Below are positions 1-9,558 of a stretch of DNA of 64,000 nucleotides, piece after piece. The stretch is from Lentisphaerota bacterium (lineage in GTDB: Bacteria; Verrucomicrobiota; Lentisphaeria; Victivallales; Victivallaceae): contig CP071032.1 of NCBI GenBank assembly GCA_017134815.1, positions 620,001 to 684,000 on the forward strand. Reading direction: 5' to 3'. Positions within the stretch are counted from its first letter, which is position 1. Each line of letters starts with the position of its first letter. A program made the translations under genes and the position numbers. The notes under the pieces were generated by a model, which saw only the letters and a program-made list of their open reading frames with translations, had not been told where the DNA came from and did no database searches.

Positions 1-776
1 TTATTATCGGCCAACTTGATGGTGTCGAGGTTGTTTTTCTGCCGCGCCACGGCAAAGGTCACCCGATAGCCCCGGGGGAACTGAATCACCAGGCAAACAT
101 TTACGCCATGAAAAAACTTGGCGTTACCCATATTCTCAGTGTTTCAGCAGTCGGCAGCCTTAAACAGGAAATGAAGCCGCGTGACGTAGTTATTGTTGAT
201 CAGTACTTTGACCGTACCAAGCGCGGACCGGAACAGACATTTTTCGGCAAGGGAATTGTCGCTCATGTCGCTATGGCCCATCCGGTATGTCCTGAAATGG
301 CGGCAATAGCGGCAGAAGCCTCACGCGAAGCCATCGCGATTTCTGATGACACTTCCCGCTGCGTGCACGAAGGCGGCACTTATGTCAATATGGAAGGCCC
401 GGCATTCTCAACACAAGCTGAATCCAACTTTTACCGGGCAATGGGAATGTCTGTTATCGGCATGACTAATATGGCAGAAGCCAGACTGGCACGTGAAGCT
501 GAAATCTGCTACTGCACCGTCGCCATGGTTACAGATTATGACTGCTGGCATCCTGAACATGACCATGTGACTATTGATCTTGTAATCAGTCACCTGGTAG
601 CAAACACCGCTCTGGCAAAAGACATTATCCACCGTGTAGCTGCTGGTATGTCCAGACTGGAGCAGGAATGCCCATGCCCGACAGCTCTGGAAAACGCTGT
701 AATCACAGCTCCGGATGCCATGAACCCGCAGACCAAAGAAGACCTGCAGCCAATTATCGGCAAATACATCAAATAA
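1..776 (+). CDS. mtnP: S-methyl-5'-thioadenosine phosphorylase (5'-truncated)
   Basis: The reading frame is open from the window edge (first full codon at base 3), so the true start lies upstream; the ATG at 108 is internal. The enzyme cleaves methylthioadenosine with phosphate to adenine and methylthioribose-1-phosphate in polyamine/methionine salvage. Visible family signatures are LPRHGKGH near the phosphate site, NIYAMKKLGV, and the purine-site block MTNMAEARLAREAEICY followed by MVTDYDCW, typical of the MTAP/PNP branch of the phosphorylase superfamily. About 258 residues are visible against roughly 270-290 for the family, so only a few dozen residues are missing. A strong terminator follows. 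A related 6-oxopurine nucleoside phosphorylase is the main alternative, because the deciding active-site residues are close in both. Confidence 0.9.
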   Translation, partial: IIGQLDGVEVVFLPRHGKGHPIAPGELNHQANIYAMKKLGVTHILSVSAVGSLKQEMKPRDVVIVDQYFDRTKRGPEQTFFGKGIVAHVAMAHPVCPEMAAIAAEASREAIAISDDTSRCVHEGGTYVNMEGPAFSTQAESNFYRAMGMSVIGMTNMAEARLAREAEICYCTVAMVTDYDCWHPEHDHVTIDLVISHLVANTALAKDIIHRVAAGMSRLEQECPCPTALENAVITAPDAMNPQTKEDLQPIIGKYIK

Positions 777-790
777 GCTTTTTCCCTGCA

Positions 791-826
791 GCCGGAGGTG
801 CCTTTTACCACCTTCGGCTTTTTTTA
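791..826 (+). terminator. Rho-independent terminator of the phosphorylase gene
   Basis: A 10-bp stem (791-800 with 809-818, one G-U pair) has an 8-nt loop and is followed directly by a run of seven T. It lies 14 bases after the stop codon. Confidence 0.9.
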
Positions 827-834
827 TTGGATGG

Positions 835-863
835 TTGCAAAATTATTTGGGTTACGCTATTAT
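835..863 (+). promoter_or_regulatory. Candidate sigma-70 promoter for the exported protein
   Basis: TTGCAA (835-840) and TATTAT (858-863) are separated by exactly 17 bases. They lie after the upstream terminator and 40 bases before the next start codon. Confidence 0.5.
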
Positions 864-902
864 TAATATATCCATGAACTTAATTCGTACGGAGGAAAAA
901 GA

Positions 903-1457
903 ATGTACAAGAGAGTTATTGCAGTTGCGATAATGCTGACTTTCGGCATCGCTGCAAGTGCCCAGGAAAAAACTGAAAACACCACTGCTCCGGCAGAGAA
1001 AGCAACAGTACAGGATGTACAAGCACCTGCTGCGTCTGCCAAAACGGAGCAACCGGCAAAAACAGAAACAACTAAAGAGAAGAAACCGGACTATTCCAAA
1101 ACAACGACTACTACCACTACCACCAAAACCGTAACCAGGTCTACCACTCCAGAAAAAGCGGAAAAACCTAAAAAGAAAAGCGGTATCAACCCTGCTTACT
1201 GCCTGGCCCGCGGTTTAACCAATATCACTTTCTGCTGGCTTGAACTACCACGCTGCATGATCTATGATAATGCTCAAATTCCTTTCTTCGGGCTTATTGT
1301 TGGAGTACCTGAAGGGGTGTTGTTTACTGTAGCCCGGGCTTTTACCGGTGTTTTTGATATTGTAACCCTCGGCTTTTCAGGCGAAGCCCTGCACGGCCCC
1401 AGATTCCCAGACTTTGTCTTCCAGTCAAACTGGCTGCCGCCAGACAATAATGAGTAA
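903..1457 (+). CDS. Small exported protein, TIGR04073 (exosortase-associated) type
   Basis: An 184-residue protein with a clear Sec signal peptide (MYKRVIAVAIMLTFGIAASA) and an ideal GGAGGAAAAA ribosome site. Residues 20-95 are low complexity, rich in Lys, Glu, Pro and Thr, including a run of eight Thr, and look like a flexible linker. The C-terminal ~80 residues carry the pattern LARGLTNITFCWLELPR, then glycine-rich hydrophobic segments and GVFDIVTLGF. This agrees with my memory of small proteins called the exosortase system-associated TIGR04073 family, seen in Verrucomicrobia and Lentisphaerae. Function in that family is not established. The assignment is from pattern memory; the signal peptide and linker are directly seen. 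It is a single-gene unit with its own promoter and a hairpin after it. Confidence 0.7.
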   Translation: MYKRVIAVAIMLTFGIAASAQEKTENTTAPAEKATVQDVQAPAASAKTEQPAKTETTKEKKPDYSKTTTTTTTTKTVTRSTTPEKAEKPKKKSGINPAYCLARGLTNITFCWLELPRCMIYDNAQIPFFGLIVGVPEGVLFTVARAFTGVFDIVTLGFSGEALHGPRFPDFVFQSNWLPPDNNE

Positions 1458-1476
1458 TTATATTCAGTAAAGCCAG

Positions 1477-1505
1477 TATCCGAGGGCTCCTTCAGCTCTC
1501 GGATA
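1477..1505. terminator. Hairpin between convergent genes
   Basis: A 12-bp stem (1477-1488 with 1494-1505, one G-U pair) with loop CCTTC sits between converging stop codons. It has no T-tract on either side, so it may block transcription from both directions only weakly. Confidence 0.55.
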
Positions 1506-1509
1506 TAAC

Positions 1510-4500
1510 TTAATCAGAAATCACAACTCTGAACTCATTTGAATTGCAGCGCAGCTCAGGAGCGTATACGCCGGTTCCGATTGCCGGCAAGGCTGAAAAT
1601 TTTCCAGGTGTCACTGCCCGCATCCGATAAGACACACTGTGACTGCCTCTTGCCAGATTGCGAACATAAAAATTCACTTTGGTATCACGCTGTTCGACAA
1701 AAGCTCCGAGTTCATTTCCAGTATAACCACTTAAAGCGTTAACGGGCTCGAACCCTGCAGGCTTGCCGTCACTGATAACTACATATTCATAGTCATTTTT
1801 TGCCTTGATATCCATTTCAATCTCAATAAGATCACCACTTTTGACCTGTTCCATGTCGTTTATCGGAACCCGACGGTATTTTTCAACAGGGATTGCCAGC
1901 GGTTGCATCTGGGCATCGGCTGTGGCTGCAGTACCATTTACCGGTTCCAGCTTGAAGTATTGCCTGGAAATTTTCAAATCGAGTCCGGTTTTGCCAATAA
2001 AATCCTCCAGACTGAAATAGGAAAGATAGAGGTTAAAATAAACCGGCCCTTTTCCGTCACGGCGGATCTCAACAGAATGCTTGCCTGATGCAAGTTGACT
2101 GGCATCAAGGACAATATTTTTATCAATACCAAACATATTGGCAGCTGTTATTTTCTGTTTTCGCAGTACTTTGCCGTCATACAGAATACTCAGGGTCATA
2201 TCAGGACGGCCCTCTGAACTGTTCTTAATGTAATTAGCCAGAGCACTTACACAAGAGCCGGTTTCCCGGACAGACCCCCACCTGGAATCATTCTTGCGGT
2301 TGACGACCAGGTATTTCGCCAGCCAGGCCGCTCTTTTGCCATCTGGATCTGTCGCAGCCAGCAGGTTTAAGTAGTTCGCCTGGGCAACAATTTCACGATC
2401 AAACCAGTTCCACCAGTAATTCTCTTTGGACATTCGCAAATATGCGGTCTGGTTTTCTGCATCTTCTACTACAAACTGCTCGATATTCTGCATCAGCAGG
2501 GACAGTTTTTCTTTGTCACCAGCTGCCTTAAAGGCTAGAGCAAGGTTACTCAGACCGTAAACATTCAACTTGCTCCGGTTTTTATAAAGGATTTCGCCGT
2601 AAGCTTTATTATATTTACCGGCTTTGGTCAAGACCTCAAAAATCAATGAATCCAGCTCAGTTATCTGCGGTGTTGACTTTTCTGAAACAGCTTTTACAAA
2701 CGCCGCATTCCGGCGGTTCTGCCAGGCCTGAAGCCATTCAACGCCGCGGTTTAATATGTTGCGGTCAATCTGCAGGTAGTTATCCTTGGCCTGGAGCAAA
2801 CCGTCAACACAGTAGGCTGTGGTATCAGCGGCAGAATTCTCGCTGAATCCACTGAACCAGCCCCAGCCGCCGTCACTGTTCTGCATTGCAGTTATTGTTT
2901 TAAGCCCGTTTCTAACCAGGCTGTCCAGAAGCTTCTGATTGAAAACCGGATTTGAGCGCAGCCGGCGCCATTCTTTTACGCGTTCGGCTTTTGCTCCAAT
3001 TTCCACTGGATTCAGGCCTGAGGCAATTTTCTGCAGCTGGCTGATATCCACCCCTATCTGTTTTACGGCAGAATATGCGGCCAGTGAAGGCAGAAAACTG
3101 TTTAAGGCCGAATAGATATCTTTGGCGTCTTTGCTTTCCTCTGCCAGATATGGCAGAGCATCCACCATTGAAGCCGCTATTGAGGGTGAATATTGAATAA
3201 TTAATCTGGTTGAATCCGGCTTGCAGTCTTCAGGTATATCCAGAGCGACAAAGGCACTCTGCTTTTGGTTATTCGAAATATAGCCACTGTAAGCATTCTG
3301 CTTCTTAATTCCTTTTACATTAATCGGCAGGAATAACTTTACGCCATCACTCATATTACCAAAGGTGGACTTCAGCAATAAAACCCCCTGCCCGGGTTCC
3401 AGAGCCCGCACCTTCCAGTCAATCCTTACTTCTTTCTCAGGCAGGATAGTGCTTTCCACCTTATCAGTTCCCTGTAACTGTATTTTACCGCCAGTGACCT
3501 CCAGCGAAGTATTAATTTTACCCTGCAGCTTTGTACGGTTATGGATAATTGCTGAAACGATTGCTGTATCCCCCGCATTCAAAAACCGGGGAATTTCCAG
3601 ACGGGCAATATAGTCCTTTGATACTAAAATCTGTGCTTCACCCTGACCTACCTGACACTCACCAGTAATAGCCCAGGCTCTTATGACCCAGGTGGTAAGA
3701 TTGTCGGGCAAAGTAATAGGCAGTACCGCATTGCCATTGGAGTCAGTTTTTATAGCGGCCTGCCAGACTACAGTATCGGCAAAATCTTCTCGCATTACTA
3801 CAGTTTTGCCGCTTTCTGCAGCAGCTCCCTTGCCCGCAGAGTCTGCCATCTTTGCTTTGCCAACCATCAAGTTCTCTCCTTCCGGCATAGCGGCCATCCG
3901 CATTTTACCGCCAAGGGATACTTCATTGCCCCGTTCCGGCTGCGGCGTCGGCAGGTAACCAAACAAGCCAAGCGGCTGCATGGTAACCTCTCCCGGCTTG
4001 ATCAGTTGAGGCATATGCTTACTCAAACTGCTGCCAAGTCTGGTGCTCCAGTAACGCTTCCAGTCCCAGAAGAACTTATTTATACTGGGAATATTTGATC
4101 CGCCCGCTAGAGCATCCAGAGGCTTATCATAAATTGTCAACACCACCTGACCAGTTACTGGATTACCCTGGTAATCAGTAATTTGAATACTCACAGGGCA
4201 CTTGGAACGCGGCTCATGCTTGCTGCCGGTAGTTGAAAGCTTCACCTTCAGGGATTTCTTTTCTGGAGGCACAGTAATCTGCTTAACAACTTGAGTGACT
4301 TTGCCGTCGCAGACTGCGATGCCGTCTATAAAAATATTGGGCATATCCGCCCTGGTAATGTCCAGATTAACTACTGCAGAACCGTCTTTAAGTCTTATTA
4401 TCCGGGGCGCATTGCACTGGGTGCTTGAAGGTCTTACAAAAAGGTATACTGTTTGATCAGGATTCTTTCCGCTTATGAGCAGCTGCAGTTTGTCACCCGG

Positions 4501-7500
4501 TTTATAGGTCGCAGCATTCAGAGCAAATTCCAGCGGCAGGCTGGTTAAAACCGGCGTACTGTCCTTATCACTTGCTCCAATGCACCTGATAACTGTTGAC
4601 GCCGTAGACATCTTATTGCCTTTTTTAACTTTTGCCTCGATAAGGTAATGCCCAGGAAGGTTGATTTTGAACTGAAGTATAGTTGCCTTACCAGCCTGCT
4701 TCCCGGACCAGCGCTTAACCAGTTTCCGGGTCGGATTGCCGGCCTTGTCATAGCTGACCCTGAACATATCCAGAGAATACTCTCCGGTCACAATATTGCT
4801 CTGCAGGTCCAGCGCACGAATATCAAGTTTAATGATATCCCCGACATTATAAAATCCTTTTCCAGTAGAACAGGTAACTTGAAACGGTTTGCTGCTCAAG
4901 GTGATTTTAGTTTCGCCGGTCTGGGTATGTCTGGATTGATCAGTAACCTCTGCAACCACCCGGTACTGCTGCTCGCTGTCACCATAGATTTCCCTGGCCA
5001 GACTGGTATCCACGGAAATAATCAGTTCTCCATTCTTATCAAAAGTACCACGGCTGTCTAAAACCAGCTCCGGAGGAGCTGAAGGTGCCCATTCAAAGCC
5101 GGGAACTCTACTTGAACTTGCAACAAGCTGGTCATACCCTTTTCCGTAAAGCCATTCCCAGGGAGCGGGAGGGCGCAAAGAAACATTAGCCGCTGAACGG
5201 AAAACCTTATACCTGACCAATGCATTTTTGACTGGGGCGCCGAAGAAATAGTCAGCGTGTATTTTTACTTTCATCTTGTCCCCGAGCATGTAGTTTTTCC
5301 CGACAGCTGCCACTTTAACTTCAAACTCAGGTTTACGGTATTCCTCAACCCGGAAATTAACATATCCTCCGACATTTTTCAGATATATGGTATATTCACC
5401 AAGATCAGCGTCACTGGGCAGAACAAAGCTTCCGTCTAAGGCGCCAAAGTTATCTGTTGTAAGCTTTTTATCAAAAATCTTCCTGCGTGGTGATGAAATC
5501 ACGACTTCAACCTCTTTGTTGGCCATTCCACTCAGGTAGTTTGTTTTGCCGTAACCTACCATTCGCAGCCAGTATTTGAAATTAACCGTCTGCCCCGGGC
5601 GGTAAATCGGTCGGTCAGTAATACAGTAAATCCGCTTTTCCGGATCGCTTTTCTGCAACCTTGTGCCGGTGTCATAAAAATAGTCAAAGCCCATAATAGC
5701 TGTACGGTTTTCAGATCGAGCCCTGATCATATATTGAAATCCCTTCTTGAAAAGATTTCCTTTCAGCAGGATAGTACCGTCTTCGCCGGACTCTATATGG
5801 AACTGATCTGTTTTCAAGGTATAACGCTGCTGGTTTTTATTGTTCTGCTGATTTTTAATATAATCAAGCCGGTAGCCGAAAAAGTTCAAAGTGGCATTTT
5901 TGACAGGTTTACCACTCAAAGCATCGGTGACCATTAACAGCGTCCCCGAAGCAACCGGCCGTTTCACAATGGCAAGGTCGCTGATCCAGATAATCATTCT
6001 TGAGGTATTGCCATCTGCTACCTCAGCTTCCAGCAAGTATGCACCGCCTTTAGATACAGGCAGTTCTACCCCGACAGTACTGTCAAAATGTTCTTTCGGC
6101 GGAGTTAAGACTTTTTTCCAGAAAGCAATCCTGTTACCTATATATTTTTTACCCTGCGTTTTCAGCAGCCAGTTACCGATCGATTCAGGACGCAGTCCGT
6201 TTTTAAATAAAAGTTCGCGACCGGCTTTGGTAGTAAGGTATTTTCTTACATCGCTGAAAAAATCATCCTTGTTAAGAGAAAAAAGCTTGAACTTCACTTC
6301 AGATGCGTTACGGAATTTAAAATCTATTTCAGGTTTGCGCCCAGCTGGAAACGATTCACATGGCAGGATTTGCCCCCAGTTCTTTTCAATCTGATCAAGT
6401 TGTTTCTGTCTGGCATCCCGAATACCCTTGCCAAATCTCCTGACTGCCTGTCGCAGATATACCGCTGCAGATTCATACTGCCGCCTGTTCAGGTAAATTT
6501 TCCATATTTTATCCAGCGATTTTTCAGACAAATCACTCCTTCCCTGGGACATCATTTTGTAAATTTTGAGGAAGTTAAACTCATCGGGCAGGTTTATTCG
6601 GCGAACACCGTCTGCAAGCTTTGCAATAGTCTCATTCTCCTTGAGAGTTTGAATAGCATATTTACTGCTTTTCAAAGATACCAGCTGACGCTGCAGTGAG
6701 TACCCCAGAGTTTGGACGCCAAATTGGGACTGCAGGAATTCCGCAAACTTATAGTCAGCCATAACATCGCCATTTTCAGCGGTCATTTTCAGAACCAGAC
6801 GCCAGCGTTGCCCGTCATTAACAGCAGAGGCAAAATCAGAAGGTACGCTGTAAAAAACCGGCTTACCCGCTTTGTCAACCGGAGCTCCTTTGAATTCCTC
6901 ATACCGCATTCCCAGGTATGCAGGCTCCGACTGGTAGTCAGGTACATTTTTCAGGTCTGTCAACTGCTGAAGCTTCCAGGAGTTGTTTCCGGTTCTTCCG
7001 AGCATCAGGGCGTCCGCGACACCAAGGTAAAAATTTTTCTTATCACTGCGCGAAGAACTTGATTCTATTGCCGGCAGCGCAGTAAAATACAGCCGCAAAG
7101 CTTCAGCTCTGTCCCGCTCCATGGAAGAAACCCGGGCCCCGCCGCCGCGATGATAGCCACGCTTGAACTCCCCAGCTATCAAATACCCGAAATGCTGTGT
7201 TTCAACACAGGAACGCGCAATTGCAGTTAACATTCTGGGGTCAGCTCCGTATTTTTTCAAAATATCAGAACGAAACCCGTCAAATCTGGAAATAAGCTTA
7301 GCAGAATACATTGCCCTCAGGGCTTTTTTATACATCTCCGGGTAATTCAAGGTACTGTCAGTAGAGCCGGACAGTGTTTTTTTATACAGCAGAAAAGCAT
7401 CACGACTGTTGTTGTTGCTCAAAGCAAGATCAGCCTTTTGCTCAAGTTCACTCCAATATCCCCCGCAGACGCGGGTGGCAGCTATTATCAACAATCCCAA

Positions 7501-7524
7501 TACAGGGAACAAGAACTTTTTCAT
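1510..7524 (-). CDS. Giant alpha-2-macroglobulin family protein, no thioester
   Basis: A 2004-residue exported protein with signal peptide at residues 1-22 and GAGG upstream of the start. Macroglobulin repeats are evident. The middle contains the hallmark ITDRPIYRPGQTVNFKYWLR; later segments include GKGFYNVGDIIKLDIRALD and the A2M-domain stretch ITLPDNLTTWVIRAWAI, followed by the helical domain (NSDGGWGWFSG) and the C-terminal domain ending near PGKFSALPAIGTGVYAPE. The family traps proteases in the periplasm. Where CxEQ thioester members have that motif, this protein reads LPYLAEESKDAKDIYSALN with no Cys-Glu-Gln, so it cannot couple covalently. It resembles the thioester-less YfaS type. An N-terminal ~450-residue region before the first macroglobulin repeat looks helical and repeat-like. 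No penicillin-binding protein 1C neighbours it. Confidence 0.9.
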   Translation of the reverse strand: MKKFLFPVLGLLIIAATRVCGGYWSELEQKADLALSNNNSRDAFLLYKKTLSGSTDSTLNYPEMYKKALRAMYSAKLISRFDGFRSDILKKYGADPRMLTAIARSCVETQHFGYLIAGEFKRGYHRGGGARVSSMERDRAEALRLYFTALPAIESSSSRSDKKNFYLGVADALMLGRTGNNSWKLQQLTDLKNVPDYQSEPAYLGMRYEEFKGAPVDKAGKPVFYSVPSDFASAVNDGQRWRLVLKMTAENGDVMADYKFAEFLQSQFGVQTLGYSLQRQLVSLKSSKYAIQTLKENETIAKLADGVRRINLPDEFNFLKIYKMMSQGRSDLSEKSLDKIWKIYLNRRQYESAAVYLRQAVRRFGKGIRDARQKQLDQIEKNWGQILPCESFPAGRKPEIDFKFRNASEVKFKLFSLNKDDFFSDVRKYLTTKAGRELLFKNGLRPESIGNWLLKTQGKKYIGNRIAFWKKVLTPPKEHFDSTVGVELPVSKGGAYLLEAEVADGNTSRMIIWISDLAIVKRPVASGTLLMVTDALSGKPVKNATLNFFGYRLDYIKNQQNNKNQQRYTLKTDQFHIESGEDGTILLKGNLFKKGFQYMIRARSENRTAIMGFDYFYDTGTRLQKSDPEKRIYCITDRPIYRPGQTVNFKYWLRMVGYGKTNYLSGMANKEVEVVISSPRRKIFDKKLTTDNFGALDGSFVLPSDADLGEYTIYLKNVGGYVNFRVEEYRKPEFEVKVAAVGKNYMLGDKMKVKIHADYFFGAPVKNALVRYKVFRSAANVSLRPPAPWEWLYGKGYDQLVASSSRVPGFEWAPSAPPELVLDSRGTFDKNGELIISVDTSLAREIYGDSEQQYRVVAEVTDQSRHTQTGETKITLSSKPFQVTCSTGKGFYNVGDIIKLDIRALDLQSNIVTGEYSLDMFRVSYDKAGNPTRKLVKRWSGKQAGKATILQFKINLPGHYLIEAKVKKGNKMSTASTVIRCIGASDKDSTPVLTSLPLEFALNAATYKPGDKLQLLISGKNPDQTVYLFVRPSSTQCNAPRIIRLKDGSAVVNLDITRADMPNIFIDGIAVCDGKVTQVVKQITVPPEKKSLKVKLSTTGSKHEPRSKCPVSIQITDYQGNPVTGQVVLTIYDKPLDALAGGSNIPSINKFFWDWKRYWSTRLGSSLSKHMPQLIKPGEVTMQPLGLFGYLPTPQPERGNEVSLGGKMRMAAMPEGENLMVGKAKMADSAGKGAAAESGKTVVMREDFADTVVWQAAIKTDSNGNAVLPITLPDNLTTWVIRAWAITGECQVGQGEAQILVSKDYIARLEIPRFLNAGDTAIVSAIIHNRTKLQGKINTSLEVTGGKIQLQGTDKVESTILPEKEVRIDWKVRALEPGQGVLLLKSTFGNMSDGVKLFLPINVKGIKKQNAYSGYISNNQKQSAFVALDIPEDCKPDSTRLIIQYSPSIAASMVDALPYLAEESKDAKDIYSALNSFLPSLAAYSAVKQIGVDISQLQKIASGLNPVEIGAKAERVKEWRRLRSNPVFNQKLLDSLVRNGLKTITAMQNSDGGWGWFSGFSENSAADTTAYCVDGLLQAKDNYLQIDRNILNRGVEWLQAWQNRRNAAFVKAVSEKSTPQITELDSLIFEVLTKAGKYNKAYGEILYKNRSKLNVYGLSNLALAFKAAGDKEKLSLLMQNIEQFVVEDAENQTAYLRMSKENYWWNWFDREIVAQANYLNLLAATDPDGKRAAWLAKYLVVNRKNDSRWGSVRETGSCVSALANYIKNSSEGRPDMTLSILYDGKVLRKQKITAANMFGIDKNIVLDASQLASGKHSVEIRRDGKGPVYFNLYLSYFSLEDFIGKTGLDLKISRQYFKLEPVNGTAATADAQMQPLAIPVEKYRRVPINDMEQVKSGDLIEIEMDIKAKNDYEYVVISDGKPAGFEPVNALSGYTGNELGAFVEQRDTKVNFYVRNLARGSHSVSYRMRAVTPGKFSALPAIGTGVYAPELRCNSNEFRVVISD

Positions 7525-7581
7525 TGAAAAACCTCATTCGCTTTGCTTTAATATGATTACTAAAGCTAAGACAACACCCCT

Positions 7582-7609
7582 ATTATAAACTTAGACTCGA
7601 TTCAGTAAA
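7582..7609 (-). promoter_or_regulatory. Possible promoter for the macroglobulin gene
   Basis: On the minus strand TATAAT (7582-7587) is preceded, after a 16-base spacer, by a weak -35-like TTTACT (7604-7609). The -10 is perfect and the -35 poor. Confidence 0.35.
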
Positions 7610-7616
7610 ATATCAA

Positions 7617-8624
7617 TCAAAATCTCAATCGTCTATCAGCATCAGGATTTGAATTAAGCCAGATCCGGTAACGCTCGGAAGGGCCCCGTCTGACAACTTT
7701 CATAAAATTTTCAAAATCCAAAGCTGTTTTCAATGAGGAAACCTCGGCTTTAACACTACCGGTGAAACCACGGCTTTTCAAGTAGTCTAGAATTATTTTT
7801 CTCCCGGCCTTCATGGCCAGCTCAGCCCCAAGATAATTTATTAACTCCAGCATATGCCGTTCAAGTTCACCAGCCAGCTCCGCCGGCGTCGGCGGCTGAT
7901 ATTCTTTCTGGTCACACAGTTCCCTGAAAATCCAGGGGTTTCCCATAGCTCCCCGTGCCAGCATGACACAGTCACAGTCGCTTTTTTTCTGCAGTTCGTT
8001 ACGGTTTCTCCAGTTAGTTATCCCACCATTTGCAATAACCTGCACCGGCAGACTGCTGCTTGCAGCTCTGATAATATCGGCAAAAACAGGCCCGGAATAA
8101 AACGACTTCATAATTCGTCCATGTATAGTCACAGCACGAGCTCCAGCCTGAGCAAGGCCGGACACCAGCTCCAGAGTCGGCTCCGGGTCAGTCTCATCCA
8201 GAATACGGATTTTAGCAGTAACCGGAAAGCGCGACTTCTCAGCGATAATACTGAAAATTTCTACAGCCCGCTTAATATTTTTTCCAAGTTTTGCTCCGGC
8301 CTCTTTCTTGGCTACTTTGGGAACCGGACACCCCAGATTAAAATCAAGTACATCAAATTCCCTTTCATTCAGAACCTCAACAGCCCGTTTAATGAACTCA
8401 GGATTGCTTCCAACCAGCTGCACGCCCAGCCATTCCTCATCTGCGCCGCGCTCCATATAGCGCAAGGTTTTATCATTGCCGAAGGCCAGCGAACCGGCGT
8501 CAATCATTTCTGTAAAACAAAACCTGCAGCCATAACGCCTGGCCGAACGCCGATAAGGAAGATCAGTATAACCGGAAAGCGGTGCCAGCAGAATGCTGTT
8601 TTCAGGGTACATACGCAATTTCAT
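7617..8624 (-). CDS. dus: tRNA-dihydrouridine synthase (DusB-like)
   Basis: An FMN TIM-barrel enzyme that reduces specific uridines in tRNA D-loops with NADPH. Diagnostic motifs are LLAPLSGYTDLPYRR at the N-terminus, DFNLGCPVPKV with the catalytic Cys, the Lys in TAKIR, TIHGR, and the FMN-phosphate loop ANGGITNW with LARGAMGNPWIF. At 335 residues it is full length. It begins 6 bases after the sigma-factor stop, so the two are probably cotranscribed. The Dus subclass (DusB versus others) is inferred from overall motif wording and not certain. Confidence 0.93.
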   Translation of the reverse strand: MKLRMYPENSILLAPLSGYTDLPYRRSARRYGCRFCFTEMIDAGSLAFGNDKTLRYMERGADEEWLGVQLVGSNPEFIKRAVEVLNEREFDVLDFNLGCPVPKVAKKEAGAKLGKNIKRAVEIFSIIAEKSRFPVTAKIRILDETDPEPTLELVSGLAQAGARAVTIHGRIMKSFYSGPVFADIIRAASSSLPVQVIANGGITNWRNRNELQKKSDCDCVMLARGAMGNPWIFRELCDQKEYQPPTPAELAGELERHMLELINYLGAELAMKAGRKIILDYLKSRGFTGSVKAEVSSLKTALDFENFMKVVRRGPSERYRIWLNSNPDADRRLRF

Positions 8625-8630
8625 GTATAA

Positions 8631-9530
8631 TCAATCGTCATCCCGCGGTGGTGTTTTAACTTCACCGTGCATTGACTGTAATTTTTTTATAGCTTTATTT
8701 TGTATCTGACGCACCCGTTCTCTGGTGCAGCCGACAGCGACTCCAACCTCCTCAAGAGTCATTACCGGATTGCCGTCAAGCCCGAATCGCATCCGCAAGA
8801 CCTGCTGCTCACGCTCGGAAAGGCGTTTGACCAAGTCGTAGAGATGATGCATGGATTCAACATCTCCCAGAACTTTGTCCGGGGCTCTTTCAGGCTTATC
8901 TTCAATAAAGTCCTGAATCTCCCCGTCTTCTCCGGCAATAATCGGCTCATTCAAAGATGAAGTATTAAGCGATGCATGTCTCAATTCAGATATTGTCCTG
9001 GGGCTGAGCTCAAGATAATCAGCAAGCTCCTGAACTGTCGGCGCCCGGTCCAGCTCACGGGCCATCTCACGCTGGGCACGCCTGATCTTATTGATTTTCT
9101 CAACAGACTGTACCGGGATTCTGATTGTACGGCTTTGCTCCGCAATAGCCCGGCGCATAGCCTGCTTAATCCACCAGGTACTGTAAGTACTGAACTTTGC
9201 CCCTTTACTGGGATCAAATTTTTCAGCGGCTGTCATTAAGCCAATATTTCCCTCGGAGATGAGGTCGTGCTTGGACAGCCCTCGATTAAGGAACTCATTT
9301 GCCAGCTTGACCACCAGCCGCAAATTGGCTTTTACCAGTTTGCTTTTTGCCTCGTCATGCCGCTTGGGGTCACCTGAGTGAATAGCTTCAGCCAGCTTGA
9401 CCTCCTCTTCCCTGGACAACAGGGAGAAATCAACAATGTTCCGCATATAAACCTGTGAAGTGGTCATCGGATTATCGTTAATTCGCTTCGAACGCTTCGG
9501 CTTACTTCGCTTTTTGAGTTCCTTAACCAT
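8631..9530 (-). CDS. RNA polymerase sigma-70 family factor (group 1/2, no region 1.1)
   Basis: A 299-residue sigma factor with regions 1.2, 2, 3 and 4. Region 1.2 covers about residues 20-50, region 2 includes LVKANLRLVVKLANEF, and the promoter-melting/-10 recognition segment is STWWIKQAMRRAIAEQSRTI. Region 4.2 is the helix-turn-helix MTLEEVGVAVGCTRERVRQI. A basic Lys/Arg-rich N-terminus replaces region 1.1. Its length and motifs fit either a compact primary sigma or a SigB/RpoS-like group 2 factor; sequence alone does not decide. The gene sits between purL (28 bases upstream) and dus (6 bases downstream) on the same strand. Confidence 0.93.
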   Translation of the reverse strand: MVKELKKRSKPKRSKRINDNPMTTSQVYMRNIVDFSLLSREEEVKLAEAIHSGDPKRHDEAKSKLVKANLRLVVKLANEFLNRGLSKHDLISEGNIGLMTAAEKFDPSKGAKFSTYSTWWIKQAMRRAIAEQSRTIRIPVQSVEKINKIRRAQREMARELDRAPTVQELADYLELSPRTISELRHASLNTSSLNEPIIAGEDGEIQDFIEDKPERAPDKVLGDVESMHHLYDLVKRLSEREQQVLRMRFGLDGNPVMTLEEVGVAVGCTRERVRQIQNKAIKKLQSMHGEVKTPPRDDD

Positions 9531-9558
9531 ACCTGCATCGGCTTTTTAAGTTACAAAT

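Noticed and set aside
5891-6394. 167-codon and many other plus-strand frames opposite the macroglobulin gene
   Set aside because: They mirror codon bias of the real gene and have no ribosome sites or recognisable domains.
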